Shown here: positions 26,550 to 32,452 of the stretch, piece by piece
How the letters are laid out: each line of letters starts with the position of its first letter
Position numbering within the stretch: position 1 is the stretch's first letter
Assembly: GCF_012844305.1 (NCBI RefSeq)
Contig: NZ_JABANE010000097.1
Coordinates: 1 to 32,569, forward strand
Origin: Flammeovirga aprica JL-4
GTDB lineage: Bacteria; Bacteroidota; Bacteroidia; Cytophagales; Flammeovirgaceae
Length of the DNA stretch: 32,569 bases
Reading direction: 5' to 3'
Notes under the pieces: model-generated
The model's database searches: none
What the model saw: the letters and a program-made list of their open reading frames with translations, nothing else
What the model was told of the DNA's origin: nothing
Translations under genes and position numbers: made by a program

Positions 26550-27890
26550 TTAAAGTGTTGTTTGTATTGGTTCCAACGTCAACACTTCCTCCAAGTAATG
26601 ATTATAAAACTTCAATTGTCCTTTCTCGAAGAAATAAGGATATTCATTTAATTCCTCAGATCCTTTTTTCATATGAAAGAGCGCCTTTTCAAAATCAAAA
26701 TCCCAATATCCTTTTTGAGTTTCGTTGTTGGCAGAAGTGATGATAAGTTCATGATCCGGTAAAAATTCAATCGTTTTTTCTTCTCCTTTCACTACTTTCC
26801 ATTTTCCTAGAAATGCCTTTTTAGCGACCTTGAGCGCATACTTATCATCTATGAAAGCTGATCTTCTTTCTAATTTCATTACCTTTTCTTCATCATCCTT
26901 AGAAAAGTGTAACAACCCACCTTTAAATTCACAATTAAATTCCATCTCCCTTTCATTTCCGTCCATTTCAACTAAAGCGAGTACGCTCTTTTTAGCATTA
27001 AATGACCAAGAACCCAGTTTTTCAGACTTATCAGCCAAATAAAAAGTATGGTTTTCATTAAAGGTGAATCCATCATTTTCCTTTCCTAATATGAACCACT
27101 CACCCAAAATATCAGACTCCGTTATCATCTTATTTTCATCAGAATAAATAATATGTCTAACGTTTACACCAAACAATATTCGATCTTTATTGTATCTATA
27201 TTGACGTATCCAATTTTCATTTTGGTCATACTCATATTCATAATATACAACCCTAGTGTCTTCTTTCTCAGGATTGAATTCTACCTCTTTAATTGAATCA
27301 CCAAAAGAATTATGCTCAATTTTTATGGTCTCTTTTACTTTACCAGAGGGAAGTTTCTTAGTCACTAATATCAGCTTACCATCCTTATAATCACATTCGG
27401 TAACTAGCACTACTTTACCCTCAGCATCTAAATCAGTCCTTTTAGAGATGACCTTATCGCTGTTGTATTCCTTTAAATTTGAGTATTTAATTTGATCCTC
27501 ATCATCATAATAAACCTCTTCTACAACTAAACCATCTACAATTTTGCTCCTCATTAATGTATTGAGTTTTCCCCTCACAAAAATCGAAACAGTGGTTACA
27601 TTTCCAGAGGAATTAAAAGTACTTTCATAGTTCCAATACACCTCACCTTTATCATCTATAAAATCAGCATCTGCGATCACATTTTGCTCGTTATATTTAT
27701 AGATATTGTAGGAGTAATCATCAAAATATTCTATTGAAAACTTTCCTTTTTCACTTGAGATATCATGATGACTTTGGATGACTTGAACCTTTTTCGGTTG
27801 GTCCAAATCTGTCTTTTTCAAACTTCGAGGAGAAGAAGAAACACATGCTGTCAGTCCTGCAATAAGGAGTAAAAGTAAATACTTGGTCAT
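26550..27890 (-). CDS. lipoprotein with two lipocalin-like C-terminal repeats
   Basis: A 446-residue lipoprotein (lipobox LTAC, Cys16). The N-terminal half is made of YD/MORN-like beta hairpins (YYDDEDQIKYSNLKEYNSDK, EYDQNENWIRQYRYNKD). The C-terminal 160 residues contain two related modules. The first is at about residues 285-360 (GEWFILGKENDGFTFNENHT ... LHFSKDDEEKVMKLERR). The second is at about 370-440 (GKWKVVKGEEKTIEFLPDHE ... LKFYNHYLEEVLTLEPI). Both have the 'G.W.......fn.dh.f......+.G.W.f....l' pattern of lipocalin-like DUF domains. It sits in the envelope; function unknown. A promoter-like box lies at 27930. Confidence 0.75.
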   Translation of the reverse strand: MTKYLLLLLIAGLTACVSSSPRSLKKTDLDQPKKVQVIQSHHDISSEKGKFSIEYFDDYSYNIYKYNEQNVIADADFIDDKGEVYWNYESTFNSSGNVTTVSIFVRGKLNTLMRSKIVDGLVVEEVYYDDEDQIKYSNLKEYNSDKVISKRTDLDAEGKVVLVTECDYKDGKLILVTKKLPSGKVKETIKIEHNSFGDSIKEVEFNPEKEDTRVVYYEYEYDQNENWIRQYRYNKDRILFGVNVRHIIYSDENKMITESDILGEWFILGKENDGFTFNENHTFYLADKSEKLGSWSFNAKKSVLALVEMDGNEREMEFNCEFKGGLLHFSKDDEEKVMKLERRSAFIDDKYALKVAKKAFLGKWKVVKGEEKTIEFLPDHELIITSANNETQKGYWDFDFEKALFHMKKGSEELNEYPYFFEKGQLKFYNHYLEEVLTLEPIQTTL

Positions 27891-27929
27891 AATTTGTTTT
27901 AGGCTAAAAATATAAAATTAGATTTCAGG

Positions 27930-27937
27930 CAAATATA
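27930..27937 (-). promoter_or_regulatory. -7 box TATATTTG
   Basis: Minus-strand TAnnTTTG match, 39 nt upstream of the lipoprotein start at 27890; -33 element not clear. Confidence 0.4.
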
Positions 27938-28018
27938 CAGATCTATTAAGTATTACGATAATATAAATGCTAATTTTACGATGTTTTAAAATGCTCGAAG
28001 AACTACAAGCAAACAGGT

Positions 28019-28040
28019 GCCCACGCCTGAAGACGTGGGC
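28019..28040. repeat. CCCACG hairpin, copy 1
   Basis: GCCCACG and CGTGGGC form a 7-bp stem around CCTGAAGA. A second copy is at 28278-28297; both are preceded by an ACAAGCAAA stretch, showing the copies share flanks too. Confidence 0.7.
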
Positions 28041-28071
28041 TTGTAATCCCCACTCCAAGAACGCTAAACTA

Positions 28072-28096
28072 ATTCTGTCACAACTTGTGACAAAAT
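28072..28096. repeat. TTGTG-type palindrome, intergenic copy
   Basis: ATTCTGTCACAA and TTGTGACAAAAT pair in 11 of 12 positions around a central C. The same palindrome (ATTTTGYCACAA core) occurs inside the nuclease gene at 31316-31344. Confidence 0.65.
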
Positions 28097-28123
28097 CGAA
28101 GTCAAAAATTTATAACAATAAAT

Positions 28124-28195
28124 GTAGAAGCGTTGCCTGCAACGACTTACGAACCACAAGCACCTCTTCCCTCTTCATTCATACCTCTTACCTTC
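28124..28195 (+). repeat. GTAG-hairpin unit, CGTTG type, copy 1
   Basis: GTAG (28124-28127), a 21-nt hairpin with CGTTG/CAACG stem (28128-28148), the tail ACGAACCACAAGC and about 35 nt more (CACCTCTTCCCT ... TACCTCTTACC). It is shared almost base for base with the copies at 30871 and 32082. Confidence 0.85.
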
Positions 28196-28230
28196 AAAAC
28201 TCCTCTTCCTTCAAATGATTGCACTATCCT

Positions 28231-28269
28231 GTAGGGGCGTTGTATTAAAACGCCCGACGAACCACAAGC
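28231..28269 (+). repeat. GTAG-hairpin unit, GGGCGTT type
   Basis: GTAG (28231-28234), a 21-nt hairpin with a perfect 7-bp stem GGGCGTT/AACGCCC (28235-28255), one extra G, then the common tail ACGAACCACAAGC. The hairpin sequence is unrelated to that at 28124, but the frame is the same. Confidence 0.8.
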
Positions 28270-28277
28270 AAAAAACA

Positions 28278-28297
28278 CCCACGCCTGAAGACGTGGG
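28278..28297. repeat. CCCACG hairpin, copy 2
   Basis: CCCACG/CGTGGG stem with the same CCTGAAGA loop as at 28019. It directly follows the tail of the GTAG unit at 28231. Confidence 0.7.
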
Positions 28298-28426
28298 CTG
28301 ATGAGATGGTAGTAAAATCTTATATAAATTATAGACAGATCGTAATTCACTATACCCTAAAAACGTTAACGTATCTAGGAAATTTCAAAACCACATGCAC
28401 TTCTTCCCTCAAAAATCCTTCCCTCT

Positions 28427-28495
28427 GTTCTTTGTGTTAAGCCGACAGGCGTCACTAAGAACTTGTATTTTGTTATAGTCTGTGACTTATAACAA
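28427..28495 (+). repeat. REP composite unit 1 (P1 type A + P2)
   Basis: P1 hairpin 28427-28462 (36 nt, GTTCT...AGAAC ends, GCC-GACA-GGC tip), 7-nt spacer TTGTATT, P2 hairpin 28470-28495 (arms TTGTTATA and TATAACAA around GTC-TGT-GAC). Same orientation as unit 4. Confidence 0.85.
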
Positions 28496-28759
28496 AACCA
28501 CGATCAAAAAGGTAAACTCCCCTTCCTTCTCACCCCAAAATTACCACAAATCCCTTGACTATTCGAGAATTAACCCTTAACATTACATCCGATTTGAATA
28601 CTAACACTCATTGCATGATGCGATAACGATCATACCTAAAGCAAATTACTTTTCAGAAAGTAAACTAAACCATCCCACAGGGGTATACTGCTAAATCTCA
28701 CACACAATGATTCATTCAACATCACTAAATTATTTTTAACTTAAAAGCTGACTTAAACG

Positions 28760-29485
28760 ATGGCTATTGAAAACAATCAAGTAGACATACAATTGTATGA
28801 TCTGACTGTTACTCCCGATCCTAACGACTTTTTCGGTAGAGTAAGAAGCAAAGGAACTTTAACGAATGAGGCAATTGCAAGCCGTATCAAAAAAGAGGGT
28901 TCTGAATACCAAGCGGAAACGATTATTGAATTGCTCAACCGTGCTGACCGTATTAAAAGTGAAGGTCTGGCACAAGGGTACAGCATCAACACACAATTTA
29001 TCAATGCTCGATTGGGCGTAAGCGGTGTCTTTTATGAGCAGGTGTTCAATCCTCTCAAACAACAACTGAAGGCCGTTATCAACCTCACGTCGAACAGTCG
29101 TGAAATGATTGAAAAAACCAAAGTAACGGTATTAGGGCAAGCACAAACGGGACCTGTATTGTTAAGAGTGGTCGATAGTTTGACGGGGGAAACCAACAAT
29201 CAAATCACCCCTAATAATGCGGTAACACTTTTCGGAGATCGTATTAAAATTGAAGGGGATGATACACATCAAGAGGAAGTAGGATTATACTTTGTCAACC
29301 TTGATGATCAGTCTAAAACAAAAGTGGCACAGTTGATCAGCAATGAAAACAAAGCGGTGATCTTTATGGTGCCCTCTCTTCCAAAAGGGAACTACGAGCT
29401 GGAGTTGGTGACGCAAAGGAGTTTGAATAAACTGCTCAAATCACCAAGAACAGAACGTCTGGAAAATGTTTTAATTGTGAATTAA
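28760..29485 (+). CDS. HU-like DNA-binding protein with C-terminal DUF4469 Ig-like domain
   Basis: A 241-residue protein without signal peptide. Residues 1-125 resemble the Bacteroidota HU/IHF-like DNA-binding domain (DUF4469-associated): 'LTVTPDPNDFFGRVRSKGTL', 'IIELLNRADRIKSEGLAQGY', 'INTQFINARLGVSGVF'. Residues 130-241 form an Ig-like DUF4469 domain (KTKVTVLGQAQTGPVLLRVV ... GDRIKIEGDD ... YFVNLDD). The pair of domains is known in Bacteroidota as nucleoid-type proteins of unclear role. Codons look more GC-rich than in the neighbouring genes. It stands alone between repeat fields, with a strong terminator downstream. A link to repeat maintenance is only suggested by position. Confidence 0.85.
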   Translation: MAIENNQVDIQLYDLTVTPDPNDFFGRVRSKGTLTNEAIASRIKKEGSEYQAETIIELLNRADRIKSEGLAQGYSINTQFINARLGVSGVFYEQVFNPLKQQLKAVINLTSNSREMIEKTKVTVLGQAQTGPVLLRVVDSLTGETNNQITPNNAVTLFGDRIKIEGDDTHQEEVGLYFVNLDDQSKTKVAQLISNENKAVIFMVPSLPKGNYELELVTQRSLNKLLKSPRTERLENVLIVN

Positions 29486-29496
29486 AAAATCAAAGA

Positions 29497-29537
29497 AGGT
29501 CATTTAGAGTGAAAAAATCTCTGAATGACCTCTTTTT
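29497..29537 (+). terminator. intrinsic terminator of the HU-like gene
   Basis: AGGTCATTTAGAG (29497-29509) pairs with CTCTGAATGACCT (29519-29531), 12 of 13 matched, followed by CTTTTT. It is 11 nt past the stop codon. Confidence 0.88.
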
Positions 29538-29592
29538 ATAGGTATTTCAAGCCTTTTGACAAGGGTGAAGGTTTCACCCTTATAAGGGAAGA

Positions 29593-29638
29593 CACTGTGA
29601 CCTATTAAGGGTGAACACTGCGACCTACTAAGGGTGAA
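29593..29638. repeat. two tandem 23-nt repeats
   Basis: CACTGTGACCTATTAAGGG and its neighbour CACTGCGACCTACTAAGGG, each followed by TGAA, are two adjacent 23-nt copies. Further CCTTATAAGG-like pieces lie on both sides (29578-29588, 29646-29656). Confidence 0.6.
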
Positions 29639-29674
29639 GACCACTCCCTTATAAGGATAGAGAGCTCACCCACT

Positions 29675-29744
29675 GTTCTTGATGTCAAGTCGATAGGCGT
29701 CACTGAGAACTTATTTAATTGGATAAGCCTGTGACTTATAACTT
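29675..29744 (+). repeat. REP composite unit 2 (P1 type A, degenerate P2)
   Basis: P1 29675-29710 (36 nt, GATA loop). P2 at 29719-29744 is decayed: 19 of 26 positions match, with the GTGACTTATAAC part intact. Spacer is 8 nt. Confidence 0.75.
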
Positions 29745-29791
29745 GGTCAAACCAATAAAATATGCACTACTGAAGATCAACAATGACAGCA

Positions 29792-29857
29792 TTGTTATAA
29801 GTCACAGACTATAACAATAACCAAGTTCGAAATGCGCTACCGCTTAACATTTCAAAC
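29792..29857 (-). repeat. REP composite unit 3 (P1 type B + P2, reverse)
   Basis: P2 29792-29817, 7-nt spacer (29818-29824), P1 type B 29825-29857 (33 nt). Type B has arms GTTTGAAATG and its partner with a GGTA tip. Confidence 0.85.
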
Positions 29858-29901
29858 AGTGAGGCATTGTGGTAAAATTGAAAGCTTCTGCCACCACCAC
29901 T

Positions 29902-29967
29902 GTTCTTGATGTCAAGCCGAGAGGCGTCACTGAGAACTACCACTTTGTTATAGTCTGTGACTTATAA
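29902..29967 (+). repeat. REP composite unit 4 (P1 type A + P2)
   Basis: P1 29902-29937 (36 nt, GAGA loop), 7-nt spacer TACCACT, P2 29945-29967 with its last three bases (CAA) lost. It is 46 nt upstream of the RAYT start. Confidence 0.85.
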
Positions 29968-30013
29968 GTAATTTTCACTAATTCTAATCAAAACTAATTA
30001 ATAACGATTCATC

Positions 30014-30565
30014 ATGGGTAGAGCACACTCCTTCTACGATCAAGAAGCAACCTATTTCATAACAATGACAGTAGTCTATTGGATAGATGTATTCACAAGA
30101 GAAGAATACCGTCATATCATCCTAGACAGTTTCAAATATTGTCAAGAACACAAAGGCTTAAAAATTCATGCTTATGTGATAATGAGTAATCATATTCATA
30201 TGATCATCACAAAAGGACGCCACAAGAACCTGTCTGATATTTTGAGAGATCTCAAAAAACACACTGCTAAGACTATTGTAAAAAGCATTGAAGAAAACAC
30301 CAAAGAAAGTCGAAGAGAATGGATGCTTTGGATGTTTCAGAGGGCTGGTCACAAAAATCCCAAAAACAAAGAATTCCAATTTTGGCAACAGCACAACCAA
30401 CCCATTATTCTAGATACTTCTGAAAAACTTTTACAACGATTAGGCTACATTCATGACAACCCTATCAAAGCAGGAATAGTACTAGACGCAAAAGATTACC
30501 TCTACTCAAGTGCATCCAATTATCATGGAATGAAATACAATTTATTGAAAGTAGACTTGTTATAA
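30014..30565 (+). CDS. REP-associated tyrosine transposase (RAYT, Y1 HUH family)
   Basis: A 183-residue protein, full length for the family. The HUH motif is His60-Ile-His62 in MSNHIHMI. The likely catalytic Tyr145 lies in GYIHDNPIKAG. The conserved tail YLYSSASNYHG is present. The N-terminal part (YFITMTVVYWIDVFTREEYR) is typical of Y1-Tnp/RAYT proteins. Such enzymes make single-strand nicks at REP hairpins and form a covalent Tyr-DNA link. The gene has no left/right ends of an insertion sequence; instead it is flanked by inverted REP units 46 nt upstream and 15 nt downstream. It appears intact and functional. In Bacteroidota RAYTs are known from genomes but hardly studied. Confidence 0.93.
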   Translation: MGRAHSFYDQEATYFITMTVVYWIDVFTREEYRHIILDSFKYCQEHKGLKIHAYVIMSNHIHMIITKGRHKNLSDILRDLKKHTAKTIVKSIEENTKESRREWMLWMFQRAGHKNPKNKEFQFWQQHNQPIILDTSEKLLQRLGYIHDNPIKAGIVLDAKDYLYSSASNYHGMKYNLLKVDLL

Positions 30566-30580
30566 TTATTATTTAGATCA

Positions 30581-30649
30581 TTGTTATAAGTCACAGACTA
30601 TAACAATAAGATAGTTCTCAGTGACGCCTCTCGGCTTGACACTAAAAAC
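30581..30649 (-). repeat. REP composite unit 5 (P1 type A + P2, reverse)
   Basis: P2 30581-30606, 7-nt spacer (30607-30613), P1 type A 30614-30649 (36 nt, GAGA loop). Mirror partner of unit 4. Confidence 0.88.
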
Positions 30650-30675
30650 AGTGATGTCTACATTCAAACCACACT

Positions 30676-30742
30676 GTTTGAAATGTGAAGCGGTAGCGTC
30701 ATTTCGAACCTGCGTTTTGTGATAGTCTGTGACTTATAACAA
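30676..30742 (+). repeat. REP composite unit 6 (P1 type B + P2)
   Basis: P1 type B 30676-30709 (34 nt), 7-nt spacer CTGCGTT, P2 30717-30742 with one change (TTGTGATA). Mirror partner of unit 3. Confidence 0.88.
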
Positions 30743-30796
30743 AAAAATACAAGCCTTTATATCTCCTCCTTCATCGGAGTGTATTCCTTATGGCCC

Positions 30797-30823
30797 GCAA
30801 GCCACAAAGCATTGTGGCTCTAC
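30797..30823 (-). repeat. GTAG-hairpin unit, AGCCACAA type, reverse
   Basis: On the minus strand GTAG (30820-30823) is followed by a 21-nt hairpin with an 8-bp stem AGCCACAA/TTGTGGCT (30799-30819). It is closely related to the left unit at 19382-19406, including some flanking bases (ATCTTT). The common ACRAACCACAAGC tail is absent. Confidence 0.75.
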
Positions 30824-30870
30824 AAAAACGTAATCTTTCCATAATAGGACTAACCTAATAAATCACACAA

Positions 30871-30940
30871 GTAGAAGCATTGCCTGCAACGACTTACAAA
30901 CCACAAGCACCTCTTCCCTCATCATTCTTACCTCTTACCT
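30871..30940 (+). repeat. GTAG-hairpin unit, CGTTG type, copy 2
   Basis: GTAG (30871-30874), 21-nt hairpin (30875-30895; CATTG replaces CGTTG in the left arm), tail ACAAACCACAAGC and the same CACCTCTTCCCT extension as at 28124. Confidence 0.85.
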
Positions 30941-31034
30941 CAGCCCCCCTTCATTCTCCAAAAACAAAAATGGAATAAAAACACTATTTTAGTAAATTAC
31001 TGGTTGGTTAGAGAAATTATTATTGAATTGGAAT

Positions 31035-32069
31035 ATGGATATTCAATCGAAAGAATATGCGGATTGGTTAGAAAAGGTAAAGTCTAATTTCCAGCATTCG
31101 CAGATCAAAGCTAGTGTCAGCGTCAATGTTGAATTACTTCGTTTTTATTGGAAGCTGGGAAATGAAATAATCACTTATCAGCAAAAGCAAAATTGGGGTA
31201 GTGGCTTTATCAAACAATTAAGTAATGACCTCAAAAAAGCATTTCCAAAAGTGAAAGGTTTTTCGGAAAGAAACTTAGCTTACATTCGTAAGTGGGTAAA
31301 TTTTTACACCGAAAACAATTTTGCCACAAGTTGTGGCAAAATTGAGGAAGAGACCTTATTTCATATTCCTTGGGGGCATAATCGTGAAATAATTTCTAAA
31401 TGTAAAAACGTGGAAGAAGCTCAGTTTTATGTTCAAAAAACGATACAAAACAACTGGAGCCGTAATGTGTTGGTACATCAAATTGCTTCTCAACTTTACA
31501 CACGTAAAGGCAGCCTTTCCACCAACTTCGATAGAACTTTACCCTCCCCAAATTCTGATTTAGCATCGCAAATCATCAAGGATCCCTATACATTTGATTT
31601 CCTAGATCTTAGAGAAGAATTTACGGAAAAGCAATTAGAGGAAAGTCTTATCGATAATATCAGCAATTTCTTATTAGAATTGGGAACTGGCTTTGCTTAC
31701 GTCGGAAAACAACGTCGTCTTAAAGTCGGCAATAGAGACTTTTTTATTGACCTACTATTTTATCATACACAACTCCATTGCTACATTGTTATTGAGTTGA
31801 AAACCGGTGAATTTGAACCTGAATATGCTGGCAAATTAAACTTCTACTTAAAAGCAGTAGATGAACAACTAAAAACCGAAAGAGATGACCCTACAATTGG
31901 TATTTTATTGTGCAAAAGCAAAGATAAAGTGGTAGCTGAATACGCTTTAAGTGATATTCATAAACCAATGGGTATTGCCGCTTATCAACTTACACATAAA
32001 CTGCCTCCTCAATTAGAAAAAAGTCTTCCTGTCGCAGATGCATTGGAGGAATTGGTGAAAGGAAAGTAA
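31035..32069 (+). CDS. PDDEXK nuclease of the YhcG/DUF1016 family
   Basis: About 344 residues from the ATG at 31035; a TTG at 31023 would add MNWN but is less likely. The N-terminal DUF1016_N helical domain (about 5-150) includes GSGFIKQLSNDLKKAFPKVK, GFSERNLAYIRKWVNFY and IPWGHN. The C-terminal PDDEXK nuclease domain (about 190-344) has the core GNRDFFIDLLF ... YIVIELKTGEFEPEYAGKLN, with likely metal/catalytic residues Asp239, Glu254 and Lys256. YhcG proteins are often found with restriction systems or defence islands, and some are linked to DNA repair or transposon control, but the role is not settled. No methylase or partner gene is present here. A 29-nt perfect palindrome lies inside the gene (31316-31344), encoding the linker ATSCGKI. 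Confidence 0.92.
   Translation: MDIQSKEYADWLEKVKSNFQHSQIKASVSVNVELLRFYWKLGNEIITYQQKQNWGSGFIKQLSNDLKKAFPKVKGFSERNLAYIRKWVNFYTENNFATSCGKIEEETLFHIPWGHNREIISKCKNVEEAQFYVQKTIQNNWSRNVLVHQIASQLYTRKGSLSTNFDRTLPSPNSDLASQIIKDPYTFDFLDLREEFTEKQLEESLIDNISNFLLELGTGFAYVGKQRRLKVGNRDFFIDLLFYHTQLHCYIVIELKTGEFEPEYAGKLNFYLKAVDEQLKTERDDPTIGILLCKSKDKVVAEYALSDIHKPMGIAAYQLTHKLPPQLEKSLPVADALEELVKGK
31316..31344. repeat. 29-nt perfect palindrome inside the nuclease gene
   Basis: CAATTTTGCCACAA (31316-31329), central G, TTGTGGCAAAATTG (31331-31344): 14 bp without mismatch. It is in frame and encodes part of the linker before IPWGHN. It belongs to the same family as the intergenic palindrome at 28072-28096. Confidence 0.88.
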
Positions 32070-32452
32070 TTTCATCTACAGGTAGAAGCGTTGCCTGCAA
32101 CGACTTACAAACCACAAGCACCTCTTCCCTATTCATTCATACCTCTTACCTCAATTCCTCATTCTTTTTTTCGTATTTCTTAATTCAATTGTTTGCTATG
32201 TTAGCAGATAGTCTTTAAATTTAGAAAACCTAACAGCAGACTGAAAATGAACTAAAACCTTTTAATTTTTACTGGTGATTTTTTGGGGATGTTATGGATA
32301 TTTTTGTTTGACTAATTTATTCAATATATCAAATGGAATTATTGGACTCTAACCCCAAAAATATTTGGTTATATAATATATGTTCTGATACAAATCATTT
32401 AGAACTCAAATATCCGTTTTAATTACACATTAATTATTTGGTTAAGTTTACT
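32070..32452. other. intergenic region with repeat and possible mobile-element end
   Basis: No gene is seen in this 383-nt gap. After the GTAG-hairpin unit at 32082, the stretch 32160-32452 is AT-rich. It contains TTTTTTGGGG (32278-32287) and, inverted, CCCCAAAAA (32353-32361), which could mark an element end but is short. Confidence 0.4.
32082..32152 (+). repeat. GTAG-hairpin unit, CGTTG type, copy 3
   Basis: GTAG (32082-32085), 21-nt hairpin (32086-32106), tail ACAAACCACAAGC and CACCTCTTCCCT extension. It is 12 nt past the nuclease stop codon. Confidence 0.85.

Larger units (their letters stand above)
27891..28759. other. repeat-rich intergenic region without genes
   Basis: This 869-nt stretch has short open frames but they run through palindromic repeats and look non-coding. 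It contains, in order, a minus-strand -7 box, a CCCACG hairpin (28019), a TTGTG palindrome (28072), a GTAG-hairpin unit (28124), a second GTAG unit with another hairpin (28231), a second CCCACG hairpin (28278), a fragment of a GTAG-unit tail (about 28389-28412) and a full REP composite (28427). From 28500 to 28759 only AT-rich spacer and the promoter of the next gene remain. Confidence 0.6.
29486..30013. other. repeat-rich gap left of the RAYT gene
   Basis: No gene is seen in this 528-nt gap. It holds a terminator, a short 23-nt tandem repeat and REP composite units 2, 3 and 4. The last 46 nt before the RAYT start codon are AT-rich without a clear promoter. Confidence 0.6.
29792..30742. mobile_element. 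RAYT gene with symmetric inverted REP units (REPtron-like module)
   Basis: Order: unit 3 (type B, reverse), unit 4 (type A, forward), RAYT gene, unit 5 (type A, reverse), unit 6 (type B, forward). The inner A pair points inward and the outer B pair outward, so the module is nearly mirror-symmetric around the gene. RAYTs are domesticated IS200/IS605-like transposases that process REP sequences; they are usually not self-mobile. Borders of any mobile unit are not defined by target duplications. Confidence 0.75.
30566..31034. other. repeat-rich gap right of the RAYT gene
   Basis: No gene is seen in this 469-nt gap. It contains REP units 5 and 6, a reverse GTAG-hairpin unit (30797) and a forward GTAG unit (30871). 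The 95 nt before the nuclease ATG are AT-rich. Confidence 0.6.

Noticed and set aside
27967..28350. Two open frames of 67-83 codons on opposite strands in the repeat field
   Set aside because: They run through GTAG-hairpin and CCCACG repeats, have no family features and are most likely spurious translations of repeats.
30014..30565. A classical IS200/IS605 insertion sequence
   Set aside because: The protein has RAYT-type motifs, no TnpB gene is present, and the flanks are inverted REP composites, unlike IS200/IS605 left and right ends.
31035..32069. A complete restriction-modification or defence system at the YhcG nuclease
   Set aside because: No methylase, specificity subunit, helicase or second component is present within the window.
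28000..32150. A CRISPR array
   Set aside because: Repeats are irregularly spaced, differ in orientation and hairpin type, and there are no unique spacers of constant length or cas genes.
32278..32361. Terminal inverted repeats of an insertion sequence
   Set aside because: Only about nine bases match, with no transposase identified; too short to call.
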